Source: JAGPUQ01 sp041594335
GTDB taxonomy: Bacteria; Pseudomonadota; Gammaproteobacteria; Pseudomonadales; Porticoccaceae
NCBI GenBank assembly: GCA_041594335.1
Contig: JBFHML010000015.1
Coordinates: 1-47,459 of the forward strand
Length of the DNA stretch: 47,459 bases
Direction of reading: 5' to 3'
In this document: positions 32,356 to 40,514 of the stretch, in pieces
Numbering within the stretch: position 1 is the first letter of the stretch
Layout: every line of letters begins with the position of its first letter
Program-made: the position numbers and the translations under genes
Notes under the pieces: model-generated
What the model saw: the letters and a program-made list of their open reading frames with translations, nothing else
Told to the model about the DNA's origin: nothing
The model's database searches: none

Positions 32356-33708
32356 TCACAGGCGTAACACATCATTATATAGCGCTAGCAGCATCAGTCC
32401 GATAACCAGTGACAGGCCGATACGGTAACCCAACTCCTGTATACGCTCCGAAAGCGGCTTCCCGCGTACCGCTTCGATCCCGTAATACAACAGATGACCG
32501 CCGTCCAAGACCGGGATCGGCAGCAGATTCAACACCCCGAGGCTCACGCTCAGCAGCGCCATGAACTGCAGCAAGGACACCAGGCCGTACTGCGCCGAAG
32601 CGCCGGCAACTTTAGCAATGGTAATGGGCCCACTCAAGTGGCGCACCGAAATGTCGCCCACGAGCATGCGTCCGATCGACTGCACGATCATTACGCTGGT
32701 GTCCCAGGTCGTGGTCGCGCCCCGCCACAAAGCCTGTAGCGGACCGAAACGTACCTCGCGGCGGTACTCTGCCGGCCATTCGACGCCAGCTACCGCCATC
32801 CCCACCTGGCCATGGGTCTGGTCACCCTCGACCACCGGGCGAGGCACCATGTCCAGCGCCACCGTGCCGCCATCGCGCTCGACCTCGACCGCAATCCGCT
32901 CACCCGGCCGGGCGCGCACGTAGCTCACCCAGTCCTCCCAGTCGTCGATCACCTGTCCATCGGCCGAGCGAATACGATCACCGGGCTGCAACCCCGCGAC
33001 CGCCGCAGGGCTATCAGGCTCGACCAGCGCCGCGACCGGAGGAACTGGCGGCCGATACAGTCGTAGGCCGAGATCCCCGATCGGATCCGGCGCCGCAGGA
33101 TCCAAATCCCAGCGGCTGAGCTCGGCGCTGGACTCACGAACGATATCGGAATTCGGCATTCGTACCGCGAAGCGAATGGTTCCGCTATCGCCCAGACGCC
33201 GCACCAGTCGCTCTCCCAGCATCTGGACTGTGGGCGTTTCCCCACCGTCCACAGCAACAATCTCCTCACCCGGGCGCAGTCCTGCGGTGGCCGCCACCGA
33301 GCCTGGCACCACTTCGGCAATTACCGGCGCCACGCCCTGGATGCCGTGCACAAACACCACCCAATAGGCCAGTATCGCCAGCAGGAAGTTCGCCAACGGC
33401 CCGGCCGCGACTGTGGCGATACGTTGGCCAACCGGACGACGGTTGAACGCATGGAGCCGCTCCGCTGGGGGGACCTCGCCTTCCCGCTCATCCAGCATTT
33501 TCACGTAGCCGCCCAAGGGCAACAGCGCGAGGACGAATTCCGTACCCTGGCGATCCCGCCAACGCAACAAGGCCGGACCAAAGCCGATGGAAAAACGCAA
33601 CACGCGAACGCCGCAACGTCGCGCCACCCAGAAGTGGCCGAACTCGTGGAAGGTGATCAGCACCCCGAGCACCACCAAGAAATAAAAGATCTGTTCGATT
33701 ACGCCCAC
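32356..33708 (-). CDS. rseP: site-2 intramembrane metalloprotease RseP
   Basis: The product is 450 aa, the same as E. coli RseP. The zinc motif HEFGH (His21, Glu22, His25) lies in the first membrane helix; two PDZ domains follow (about 110-290); the third ligand Asp402 is in NLLPIPVLDGGHLL. It cuts RseA in the membrane to release sigma-E in envelope stress and clears signal-peptide remnants. The start is GTG 33708 preceded by GGAGGCGGGAGA; it overlaps the dxr stop by 10 bp. Confidence 0.96.
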   Translation of the reverse strand: MGVIEQIFYFLVVLGVLITFHEFGHFWVARRCGVRVLRFSIGFGPALLRWRDRQGTEFVLALLPLGGYVKMLDEREGEVPPAERLHAFNRRPVGQRIATVAAGPLANFLLAILAYWVVFVHGIQGVAPVIAEVVPGSVAATAGLRPGEEIVAVDGGETPTVQMLGERLVRRLGDSGTIRFAVRMPNSDIVRESSAELSRWDLDPAAPDPIGDLGLRLYRPPVPPVAALVEPDSPAAVAGLQPGDRIRSADGQVIDDWEDWVSYVRARPGERIAVEVERDGGTVALDMVPRPVVEGDQTHGQVGMAVAGVEWPAEYRREVRFGPLQALWRGATTTWDTSVMIVQSIGRMLVGDISVRHLSGPITIAKVAGASAQYGLVSLLQFMALLSVSLGVLNLLPIPVLDGGHLLYYGIEAVRGKPLSERIQELGYRIGLSLVIGLMLLALYNDVLRL

Positions 33709-34880
33709 TCTCCCGCCTCCACCACAACGCCTCGGATCACTTCGCGGGCCAATCGCCGCGCGCGCTGATCGCTCGCTTGGACCGCCGCGACGGTATCGGG
33801 TTCGGTCGCCTGCCAAACCTCCAAAACGCGTTCGACCACCCTAGCGATGTGTGGGAAACGCAATTGACGCGCCAAGAATGCAGCCACGGCTTCTTCGTTG
33901 GCGGCATTGAGCGCCGTCGGCGTATCACCACCGGCCGCGGCAGCCTCTCGAGCGAGCCGCAGGGCGGGAAATTTTCGTAAATCCGGCTCGGAGAATTCCA
34001 GGCGCGCGATCGCGGCCAGATCAAGACGCTCGGCGCCAGAGGCGATGCGCTCCGGATAGGCCAAGGCGTGGGCGATGGGTGTGCGCATATCCGGGTTGCC
34101 GAGTTGCGCAAGCACTGATCCATCCGTGTACTCGACCAGCGAGTGCACGATACTCTGCGGGTGAATCAGGACGTCGACTTGCGAGGCACCGACACCGAAC
34201 AGCCAACAGGCCTCGATCAACTCCAATCCTTTGTTCATCATGGTCGCCGAGTCTATGGAAATCTTCCGCCCCATACGCCAGGTCGGGTGGGCACAAGCCT
34301 GTTCGGGCGTCACTGCGGCAAGCTGCTCGCACGGCGTTTCACGAAAGGGACCACCCGAAGCCGAGAGAATCAAGCGTCTCACACCCCGGTTACTGCCACG
34401 CTCCGAGGGCAAGCACTGGAAGATCGCGTTGTGCTCGCTATCAAGCGGCAGCAGGGTTGCCCCACCGTCCACCACGGCTTGCATGAACAAGCCGCCAGAC
34501 ATCACCAGCGCTTCTTTATTGGCCAATAGAAGGCGTTTACCAGCGCGAGCGGCGGCCAAGGTCGGCAATAATCCAGCCGCACCGACAATGGCCGCGATCA
34601 CAACTTCCGCTCGGGCGTCTGCTGCGGCCTCTTCCAGCCCGGTCGTACCCACCAGTACGCGGGTGCCTCGAGGCAACTCGGGCTGGATCCAGGCGGCCGC
34701 CTCCGCATGGGGCACGGCGACAACATCCGGCCGAAACCGCCGACTTTGCTCTACCAGCAGCTCGAGCCGGCGCTGCCCGCTCAACGCGACAACCCGAAAA
34801 CGCTCCGGATGGCGCCCAATCACATCCAACGCGCTGGCACCAATGGAACCAGTGGACCCCAGAATGGCGACCCCCTGCAT
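33699..34880 (-). CDS. dxr: 1-deoxy-D-xylulose 5-phosphate reductoisomerase
   Basis: The product is 393 aa (E. coli 398). NADPH-binding start VAILGSTGSIGASALDVI, then LLLANKEALVMSG, SEHNAIFQCLP and the flexible-loop region SASGGPFRETP with HPTWRMGRKISIDSATMMNKG. It makes 2-C-methylerythritol 4-phosphate, the committed step of the non-mevalonate isoprenoid route, upstream of the undecaprenyl diphosphate made by UppS in the same operon. It overlaps rseP by 10 bp. Confidence 0.97.
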   Translation of the reverse strand: MQGVAILGSTGSIGASALDVIGRHPERFRVVALSGQRRLELLVEQSRRFRPDVVAVPHAEAAAWIQPELPRGTRVLVGTTGLEEAAADARAEVVIAAIVGAAGLLPTLAAARAGKRLLLANKEALVMSGGLFMQAVVDGGATLLPLDSEHNAIFQCLPSERGSNRGVRRLILSASGGPFRETPCEQLAAVTPEQACAHPTWRMGRKISIDSATMMNKGLELIEACWLFGVGASQVDVLIHPQSIVHSLVEYTDGSVLAQLGNPDMRTPIAHALAYPERIASGAERLDLAAIARLEFSEPDLRKFPALRLAREAAAAGGDTPTALNAANEEAVAAFLARQLRFPHIARVVERVLEVWQATEPDTVAAVQASDQRARRLAREVIRGVVVEAGEWA

Positions 34881-34896
34881 CAGCGTGCTCCGGATG

Positions 34897-35718
34897 TCAT
34901 ACCGGCAGACCGACTAAGCGCTCAGCCAACACCAAGGCCAGTGCGAAGATCGGCAACGCGGCGGACAGACTGTCGATGCGATCCAGTACACCGCCGTGGC
35001 CGGGGAGTAACGCACCGCTGTCTTTCACGCCATGATGGCGCTTGACCATGCTCTCCCCCAAGTCTCCCAATATCCCAGCACCCACGGTCACTGCACACAC
35101 AGCCAGCCACCCCCACCAATGCCCGACAAGCGCCAGGGGATACACAAGCATTGCGCTGACCACCAGCGCCGCGACCAATCCACAGCCAACTCCCGCCCAG
35201 GTTTTACCGGGACTCACCGCAGGCGCCAAGCGGCGCCGGCCAAAAGCGCGCCCCCCAAAAAAAGCGCCAATGTCCGCACTTACGGTCAACATTACCACCG
35301 CCGCGAGCCACCCTACGCCGAGCTCTCGATTCACCAACCAGTACATTGCGGCCCAGGCTGGTATCAGCGTACCCACGCCCATGACAGCGGTCATGGCCGT
35401 CGACCCCCACCGGCGGACGGAGCCGGGGTAGCCGAGCACCCACTTCAACACCAGCAGCCACCAGACACCGGCAACCACCAAAATAAGCGGCACCCACGGC
35501 GGTCCGACCCAAACGCAGCCAAGCATCAGGGCCGCGAGCAGCAGCACGTAGCCCACGCGACCCGGCCCCCGCAAGCCCGTCAAACCGCCCCATTCCCAAG
35601 CCCCGAGCGAGATCACCACACCCGCGAGGAACATCAGGCCGGCCGCCGGCAACCACAGCAGCGCCGCGAGGAACGCCGACGCCAACAACCCCCCGGTGAT
35701 CAGGCGCTGCCCGAGCAT
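34897..35718 (-). CDS. cdsA: phosphatidate cytidylyltransferase
   Basis: The product is 273 aa (E. coli 285) with about eight membrane segments. The C-terminal family signature is present: SMVKRHHGVKDSGALLPGHG followed by GVLDRIDSL. It makes CDP-diacylglycerol from phosphatidate and CTP for all phospholipids. ATG 35718 gives MLGQRLITGGLLASAFL; it lies inside the end of uppS (19-bp overlap), so translation is probably coupled. Confidence 0.94.
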   Translation of the reverse strand: MLGQRLITGGLLASAFLAALLWLPAAGLMFLAGVVISLGAWEWGGLTGLRGPGRVGYVLLLAALMLGCVWVGPPWVPLILVVAGVWWLLVLKWVLGYPGSVRRWGSTAMTAVMGVGTLIPAWAAMYWLVNRELGVGWLAAVVMLTVSADIGAFFGGRAFGRRRLAPAVSPGKTWAGVGCGLVAALVVSAMLVYPLALVGHWWGWLAVCAVTVGAGILGDLGESMVKRHHGVKDSGALLPGHGGVLDRIDSLSAALPIFALALVLAERLVGLPV

Positions 35719-36464
35719 CGGGTTGGCTCTGAAATGGTTACCGCTCTCCCAAAACGCCGCTGGCGGCGATGATATTCGGCGACCGCGGCATCGAAGCACG
35801 CGCTGTCAAAGTCGGGCCAGAAGCAGTCGGCGAAGTACAGTTCGCTGTAGGCAAGCTGCCACAAGAGAAAGTTACTGATCCGCAATTCCCCGGCGGTGCG
35901 AATGCAGAGATCCGGGGCAGGCTGGCCAGCCAGGCAAAGATGGCTTTCAACGATCTCTTCATCGATGGCCTCGGGATCCAACAATCCGTCACGGACCCCT
36001 ATGGCGAGGCGACGAACGGCCTGGACCAGGTCCCAACGACCACCATAGTCCACTGCTAGATTGAGTCGCAGCTCTCCACCCGCCGTGGCCTCCTCCACCC
36101 GTTCGATTAAGCGACAGAGCCGTGGGCTGAAACGATCACGACCACCAATCACCCGCAGGCTAACACCACGACGAATCAGATCGCTTCGCTCTTTACGCAG
36201 ATAAGAGGCGAACAAGGCCATCAGGCCCTGAACCTCTTCCGCGGGTCGCTGCCAGTTCTCGCTACTGAACGCAAAGAGGGTTGCCGCCCGCACACCATGC
36301 CGATGGCAGCCGTCAAGCACATCCCGGACCCGCTCTACACCGGCACGATGGCCAGCGACGCCGCCAAGACCGCGCGCGCGCGCCCAACGGCTGTTGCCGT
36401 CCATGATGATTGCCACGTGACGGAGCGGATGCGACGATTGCTCGGACGGGTTGGCCTCGGACAT
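35700..36464 (-). CDS. uppS: isoprenyl transferase (undecaprenyl diphosphate synthase)
   Basis: The product is 254 aa (E. coli 253). HVAIIMDGNSRWA (catalytic Asp about 26), FAFSSENWQRP, LNLAVDYGGRWD and RTAGELRISNFLLWQ are the family motifs; the usual RTGGE reads RTAGE. It elongates farnesyl diphosphate to the C55 carrier lipid for peptidoglycan and O-antigen. ATG 36464 has a perfect GGAGG 5 nt upstream. The last 19 bp overlap cdsA. Confidence 0.96.
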   Translation of the reverse strand: MSEANPSEQSSHPLRHVAIIMDGNSRWARARGLGGVAGHRAGVERVRDVLDGCHRHGVRAATLFAFSSENWQRPAEEVQGLMALFASYLRKERSDLIRRGVSLRVIGGRDRFSPRLCRLIERVEEATAGGELRLNLAVDYGGRWDLVQAVRRLAIGVRDGLLDPEAIDEEIVESHLCLAGQPAPDLCIRTAGELRISNFLLWQLAYSELYFADCFWPDFDSACFDAAVAEYHRRQRRFGRAVTISEPTRCSGSA

Positions 36465-36479
36465 AGCTGCCTCCAAGGC

Positions 36480-37037
36480 TCAGATTTCCATGAGATCTTT
36501 TTCTTTCTCTGCCAGGTGCTGATCGACTCGGGCGACGTGACGGTCGGTGATCCGTTGCACCTCTTCCTGGGCGCGACGCTCATCATCCTCACTGATTTCC
36601 TTGGCCTTGGTCAGCTCCCGAATATCCGCGAGCACGTCCCTGCGGATATTACGGATCGAGATCTTCGCCTGCTCGGCCTCTTGTCGCGCCTGCCGGATGA
36701 GTCCCTTGCGCGTCTCCTCGGTGAGCGGCGGCATCGGCACGCGGATGACCTCACCGGCGGTAACCGGATTCAGCCCCAAATCCGACTTCATAATCGCGCG
36801 CTCGATATCCCGCACCAGATTCTTCTCATAGGGGGTGATCGTCAGGGTGCGGGCATCTGCAGCCACGACATTGGCAACCTGCCGCAGCGGAGTGTCACTG
36901 CCGTAGTATTCCACCATCACGCCGTCGAGCAGGCTCGGGTGCGCACGGCCAGTGCGCAGGCGGCTGAGCGTTACCGCCAAGGCCTCCAACGCCTTGTCCA
37001 TACGCTCGATCGCATCTTGCTTGAATTCTTCGATCAT
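36480..37037 (-). CDS. frr: ribosome recycling factor
   Basis: The product is 185 aa, the same as E. coli. It opens IEEFKQDAIERMDKALEAL and has RTGRAHPSLLDGVMVEYYG, VPMPPLTEETRKGL and the C-terminal three-helix bundle segment. With EF-G it splits post-termination ribosomes. GGGGAGGAATAA precedes the ATG. Located 3 bp after pyrH and 15 bp before uppS. Confidence 0.97.
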   Translation of the reverse strand: MIEEFKQDAIERMDKALEALAVTLSRLRTGRAHPSLLDGVMVEYYGSDTPLRQVANVVAADARTLTITPYEKNLVRDIERAIMKSDLGLNPVTAGEVIRVPMPPLTEETRKGLIRQARQEAEQAKISIRNIRRDVLADIRELTKAKEISEDDERRAQEEVQRITDRHVARVDQHLAEKEKDLMEI

Positions 37038-37040
37038 CAG

Positions 37041-37772
37041 TTATTCCTCCCCGATCAGCGTGCCTTCGCTTCCCCCTCGGGCGATATCCAGTAACGCACC
37101 CGGCTTGGACATCCGGAACACGCGTATCGGCATACCGTGGTCCCGACACAAACAAATGGCGGTAAGGTCCATCACCCCCAACTTGCCGTCGAGCACCTGG
37201 TCATAACTCAACCTGGGCAGCAGTCGGGCATCTGCGTGCAGCGCCGGATCCGCCGAATACACTCCATCGACTTTGGTGGCCTTGAGCACCAGCTCGGCGC
37301 GAATCTCTATGGCGCGCAGACAAGCCGCAGAATCCGTAGTGAAAAAGGGATTGCCGGTGCCGCCAGCAAACAATACCACCTTGCCGCCCTCGAGATAGCG
37401 AATCGCCGAGCGGCGGTCGTATTGATTGGCGACGCCGGCCACGGCGGTAGCCGACAGGAGATGCGCGGGCAAACCGCGCCGCTCGAGGGCATCCCGCAGC
37501 GCGAGGGCATTCATGATGGTGGCCAGCATGCCCATCTGGTCACCCGTGACTCGCTCCATGCCGGCTGCCGCCAGCGCGGCGCCGCGGAACAAATTACCAC
37601 CCCCGACCACAACGCCCACCTGCACACCATGGGCAAGCAGTTGGCCGATTTCGTCGGCAGTGCGCGTCAATATGGTCGGGTCAATGCCAAACCCGGCATC
37701 ACCTTGCAGCTCCTCTCCACTGAGCTTCAGGAGAATGCGGTTGTATCCATGCCGGCCTGCCGCGTCGCTCAA
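37041..37772 (-). CDS. pyrH: UMP kinase
   Basis: The product is 243 aa (E. coli 241). It opens YNRILLKLSGEELQG and contains VVVGGGNLFRG, GMLATIMNALALRDALE and LFAGGTGNPFFTTDSAA, all typical of the hexameric bacterial enzyme. It phosphorylates UMP to UDP. The start codon is TTG 37772 with GGAG 7 nt upstream; no ATG or GTG lies near the conserved N-terminus. Weak start codons may limit its yield relative to tsf. Confidence 0.95.
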   Translation of the reverse strand: MSDAAGRHGYNRILLKLSGEELQGDAGFGIDPTILTRTADEIGQLLAHGVQVGVVVGGGNLFRGAALAAAGMERVTGDQMGMLATIMNALALRDALERRGLPAHLLSATAVAGVANQYDRRSAIRYLEGGKVVLFAGGTGNPFFTTDSAACLRAIEIRAELVLKATKVDGVYSADPALHADARLLPRLSYDQVLDGKLGVMDLTAICLCRDHGMPIRVFRMSKPGALLDIARGGSEGTLIGEE

Positions 37773-37791
37773 GGGCCTGCTCCGTTGAAGC

Positions 37792-38658
37792 TCAGCCCGA
37801 CGACCGCACCTGGGCCGCCACTTCGGCAGCGAAGTCAGTCGCTTCTACCTCGATGCCCTCCCCAACTTCAAAGCGGACGAAGCCCACGATATCGGCGCCG
37901 GCCGCCTTTAGGAGCTGACGTACTTTGACCTCCGGATCTTTCACGAAGGCCTGCTCCACCAGACTGGATTCCGCGAGAAATTTGTTGATCCGACCGACAA
38001 TCATCTTCTCGACGATCTCTTCGGGCTTACCACTTTCACGCGCCTGTGCCGCGAAGATTTCACGCTCCTTCGCGACGACGTCCTCGGGCATTTCTTCCGG
38101 CTTGGCGACCTGGGGATTCACTGCCACCACGTGCATGGCCAAATCTCGCGCCAGCTCCGCTGAACCACCGGTCAAGCCTACGAGCGCACCGATGCGATTG
38201 TTGCTGTGCACGTACTCGCCGACGATCGGTGCTTCCAGGGCGCGCGAACGGCGCACGCTGATATTTTCACCCACCTTCTGTACCAGGGCCTCGCGAGCCG
38301 ATTCCAATTCGCCCGGCATCAGCGCGACCACGTCCTCGCTTCGCTCTGCGAACACGCGATCCACGACTTTCGCGACAAAGCCCAGGAAATTCTCATCCCG
38401 CGCCACGAAGTCCGTCTCAGAATTGACCTCGACCATGACCCCGTAGCTGCCGTCGTCCGCCACCCGAGCCGCGACCACGCCGTCCGCCGCAGTCCGGCCG
38501 GCTTTTTTCGCCGCCTTCATGCCGCCAGACTTACGCAGGTTTTCGATCGCCGTGTCGATATCCCCAGCCGCCTCTTGGAGCGCTTTCTTGCACTCCATCA
38601 TGGGCAGGCCAGTACGTTCACGTAGCTCCTTGACTAGAGCCGCGCTGATTGCCGTCAT
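37792..38658 (-). CDS. tsf: elongation factor Ts
   Basis: The product is 288 aa (E. coli 283). It opens ALVKELRERTGLPMMECKKAL and has the Tu-interacting core (VEVNSETDFVARDENF). It exchanges GDP for GTP on EF-Tu. GGAGAAGAATAG precedes the ATG. It lies 72 bp downstream of rpsB in the usual order. Confidence 0.97.
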   Translation of the reverse strand: MTAISAALVKELRERTGLPMMECKKALQEAAGDIDTAIENLRKSGGMKAAKKAGRTAADGVVAARVADDGSYGVMVEVNSETDFVARDENFLGFVAKVVDRVFAERSEDVVALMPGELESAREALVQKVGENISVRRSRALEAPIVGEYVHSNNRIGALVGLTGGSAELARDLAMHVVAVNPQVAKPEEMPEDVVAKEREIFAAQARESGKPEEIVEKMIVGRINKFLAESSLVEQAFVKDPEVKVRQLLKAAGADIVGFVRFEVGEGIEVEATDFAAEVAAQVRSSG

Positions 38659-38730
38659 CTATTCTTCTCCCGCATCCGCTTCCGAATGACTGTATCTGGA
38701 TTCACTAGTTCCCCGGGGTAGCGCGCCGGG

Positions 38731-39489
38731 TCAGTTGTCTTCGGCAGCCGCTACTCCCGGTGCCTCGTCAAGCTCGACGAACTCGTCTCGCGCCGAGCCG
38801 GAAGCGGAGGTCTCACGCGCCGAGAGCACGGCGTTGGCGACGGCCTCGGTGTACAGCTTGATGGCGCGGATGGCGTCATCATTGCCGGGAATCACATAAT
38901 CGACCCCATCGGGATCACTATTGGTGTCCACGACGCCGATGACCGGAATGCCCAACTTGTTGGCCTCCTGGACCGCGATCCGCTCGTGGTCGACATCGAT
39001 CACGAACAGCGCATCGGGCAGACCGCCCATATCTTTAATCCCGCCGATCGAGCGCTCCAGCTTCTCCATCATGCGGGTTCGGGTCAGGGCTTCCTTCTTA
39101 GTCAACTTCTCGAAAGTCCCATCCCGGCTTTGCTCCTCCAGCTCCCGATAGCGCCGAATCGAGCTGCGGATGGTCTTGTAATTGGTCAGCATTCCGCCCA
39201 ACCAACGGTGGCTGACATAAGGCATACCACAACGCTCAGCCTGCTCCTTGACGAGCTTTTGCGCCGCCCGCTTGGTCCCCACGAATAACACCTTGTTATT
39301 CTTGGCGGCGAGCTGCCGGATAACGTCCAGCGCCTGATTGAAAGCCGGCACCGTCTGTTCCAGGTTGATGATATGGATCTTGTTGCGTGCGCCAAAGATA
39401 AAAGGGCGCATCTTGGGGTTCCAGAAGCGGGTCTGGTGTCCGAAATGGACACCGGCCTGCAACATCTCCCGCATGCTGACAGCGGTCAT
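38731..39489 (-). CDS. rpsB: 30S ribosomal protein S2
   Basis: The product is 252 aa (E. coli 241). Family landmarks are MLQAGVHFGHQTRFWNPKM, RWLGGMLTNYKT and LGIPVIGVVDTNSDPDGVDY. An acidic tail (DEFVELDEAPGVAAAEDN) makes it slightly longer. ATG 39489 has AGAGGA 8 nt upstream and begins MTAVSMREML. It heads the large leftward cluster, behind a leader of about 140 nt. Confidence 0.97.
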   Translation of the reverse strand: MTAVSMREMLQAGVHFGHQTRFWNPKMRPFIFGARNKIHIINLEQTVPAFNQALDVIRQLAAKNNKVLFVGTKRAAQKLVKEQAERCGMPYVSHRWLGGMLTNYKTIRSSIRRYRELEEQSRDGTFEKLTKKEALTRTRMMEKLERSIGGIKDMGGLPDALFVIDVDHERIAVQEANKLGIPVIGVVDTNSDPDGVDYVIPGNDDAIRAIKLYTEAVANAVLSARETSASGSARDEFVELDEAPGVAAAEDN

Positions 39490-39630
39490 AGCTCGATTCC
39501 TCTGTTTCGGGTTGAACCTCCACGTACCCCATTGCCCAACCCCGGAGGGCACCCGGGACAATGTGCCGGCACGTGTGTGGCGTTAATGTGAATAATGATC
39601 GGCGCCGCCGAAGTGAGCCCAGCCAGCGCG
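39490..39630 (-). promoter_or_regulatory. long structured 5' leader of rpsB, possible S2 autoregulatory element
   Basis: About 140 nt lie between the predicted start site and the rpsB ATG. On the transcript strand GGGTTG (39514-39509 complement pair with 39543-39538) can enclose a G-rich loop just before the ribosome-binding site, and CCCGG/CCGGG (39541-39557) and the palindrome GTGCCGGCAC add further hairpins. S2 is known to repress rpsB-tsf through a conserved 5' leader in gammaproteobacteria; that this is the same element is inference. Confidence 0.45.
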
Positions 39631-39636
39631 CCCGGC

Positions 39637-39645
39637 TTTATACCA
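39637..39645 (-). promoter_or_regulatory. extended -10 promoter of rpsB
   Basis: On the minus strand TGG-TATAAA (39645-39637) forms an extended -10 element (TGnTATAAA). No good -35 box is present 17 nt upstream, which fits that promoter class. Transcription would begin near 39630. Confidence 0.5.
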
Positions 39646-39739
39646 CAAAGCGGGTTGGCGGTGTTAGGTCGGCCGCACGGCAAGACAACATCAGGTACAC
39701 TGATACGTTACCCCGCCACACCAAAGTCGGATTCCGCGC

Positions 39740-40510
39740 ATGGCAGTCAGTATCAAGTCTCCGTCGGAAATCGAGCGGATGCGCGTCGCCGGTCGACTGG
39801 CGGCCGAGGTGCTCGAAATGATCGCTCCCCACGTCGAGCCCGGCATCTCCACGGGGGAGCTGGACCGGATCTGCCACGACTACATCGTCAAGGTACAAGG
39901 CGCCATCCCCGCGCCACTGAATTATCGCGGCTTTCCCAAGTCGATCTGCACTTCCATCAACCAGGTGATCTGCCATGGCATCCCGTCCGATAGCCGGGTG
40001 CTCAAAAGCGGCGACATCATCAACATCGACATTACCGTGATCAAAGACGGTTACCACGGCGACACCAGCATGATGTTCGGCGTGGGCAAGGTTCCGGAGC
40101 ACGCCCAACGCCTGATGCGCATCAGCCGCGAATGCCTGTACAAAGCGATTGCTCTGGTACGCCCAGGATGTCGGCTGGGCGATATCGGGCACGTCATCCA
40201 GCAGCACGCCGAGGGCAGCTATTATTCCGTGGTTCGGGAATACTGCGGGCATGGTATCGGCCGCGAGTTCCATGAAGACCCCCAGGTGCTACATTACGGC
40301 CGGCCCGGCACCGGCCTGGAACTGCAGGAGGGCATGACCTTCACGATCGAGCCCATGGTCAACGCGGGACGCCATCACACGCGGCTCAAGCCCGACGGCT
40401 GGACTGTCGAAACCAAAGACGGCCGGCTTTCGGCACAGTGGGAGCACACCTTGGCGGTCACCGCCACTGGAGTCGAAGTACTCACGGCGCGACGTGACGA
40501 AACTTTCTGA
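39740..40510 (+). CDS. map: methionine aminopeptidase type I
   Basis: The product is 256 aa (E. coli 264). The five metal ligands are in place: INIDITVIKDGYHGDTSMMF (two Asp), GHGIGREFHEDP (His), FTIEPMV (Glu) and SAQWEHTLAV (Glu). It removes the initiator Met from nascent proteins. It starts opposite rpsB across a shared 250-bp control region and leads the map-glnD-dap run. Confidence 0.96.
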   Translation: MAVSIKSPSEIERMRVAGRLAAEVLEMIAPHVEPGISTGELDRICHDYIVKVQGAIPAPLNYRGFPKSICTSINQVICHGIPSDSRVLKSGDIINIDITVIKDGYHGDTSMMFGVGKVPEHAQRLMRISRECLYKAIALVRPGCRLGDIGHVIQQHAEGSYYSVVREYCGHGIGREFHEDPQVLHYGRPGTGLELQEGMTFTIEPMVNAGRHHTRLKPDGWTVETKDGRLSAQWEHTLAVTATGVEVLTARRDETF

Positions 40511-40514
40511 TCCC

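Noticed and set aside
38711..38730. GC-rich inverted repeat between rpsB and tsf, as a possible attenuator
   Set aside because: The stem is only about 5 bp plus a self-complementary CCCCGGGG and no T-run follows; too weak to call, although partial termination here is known in E. coli.
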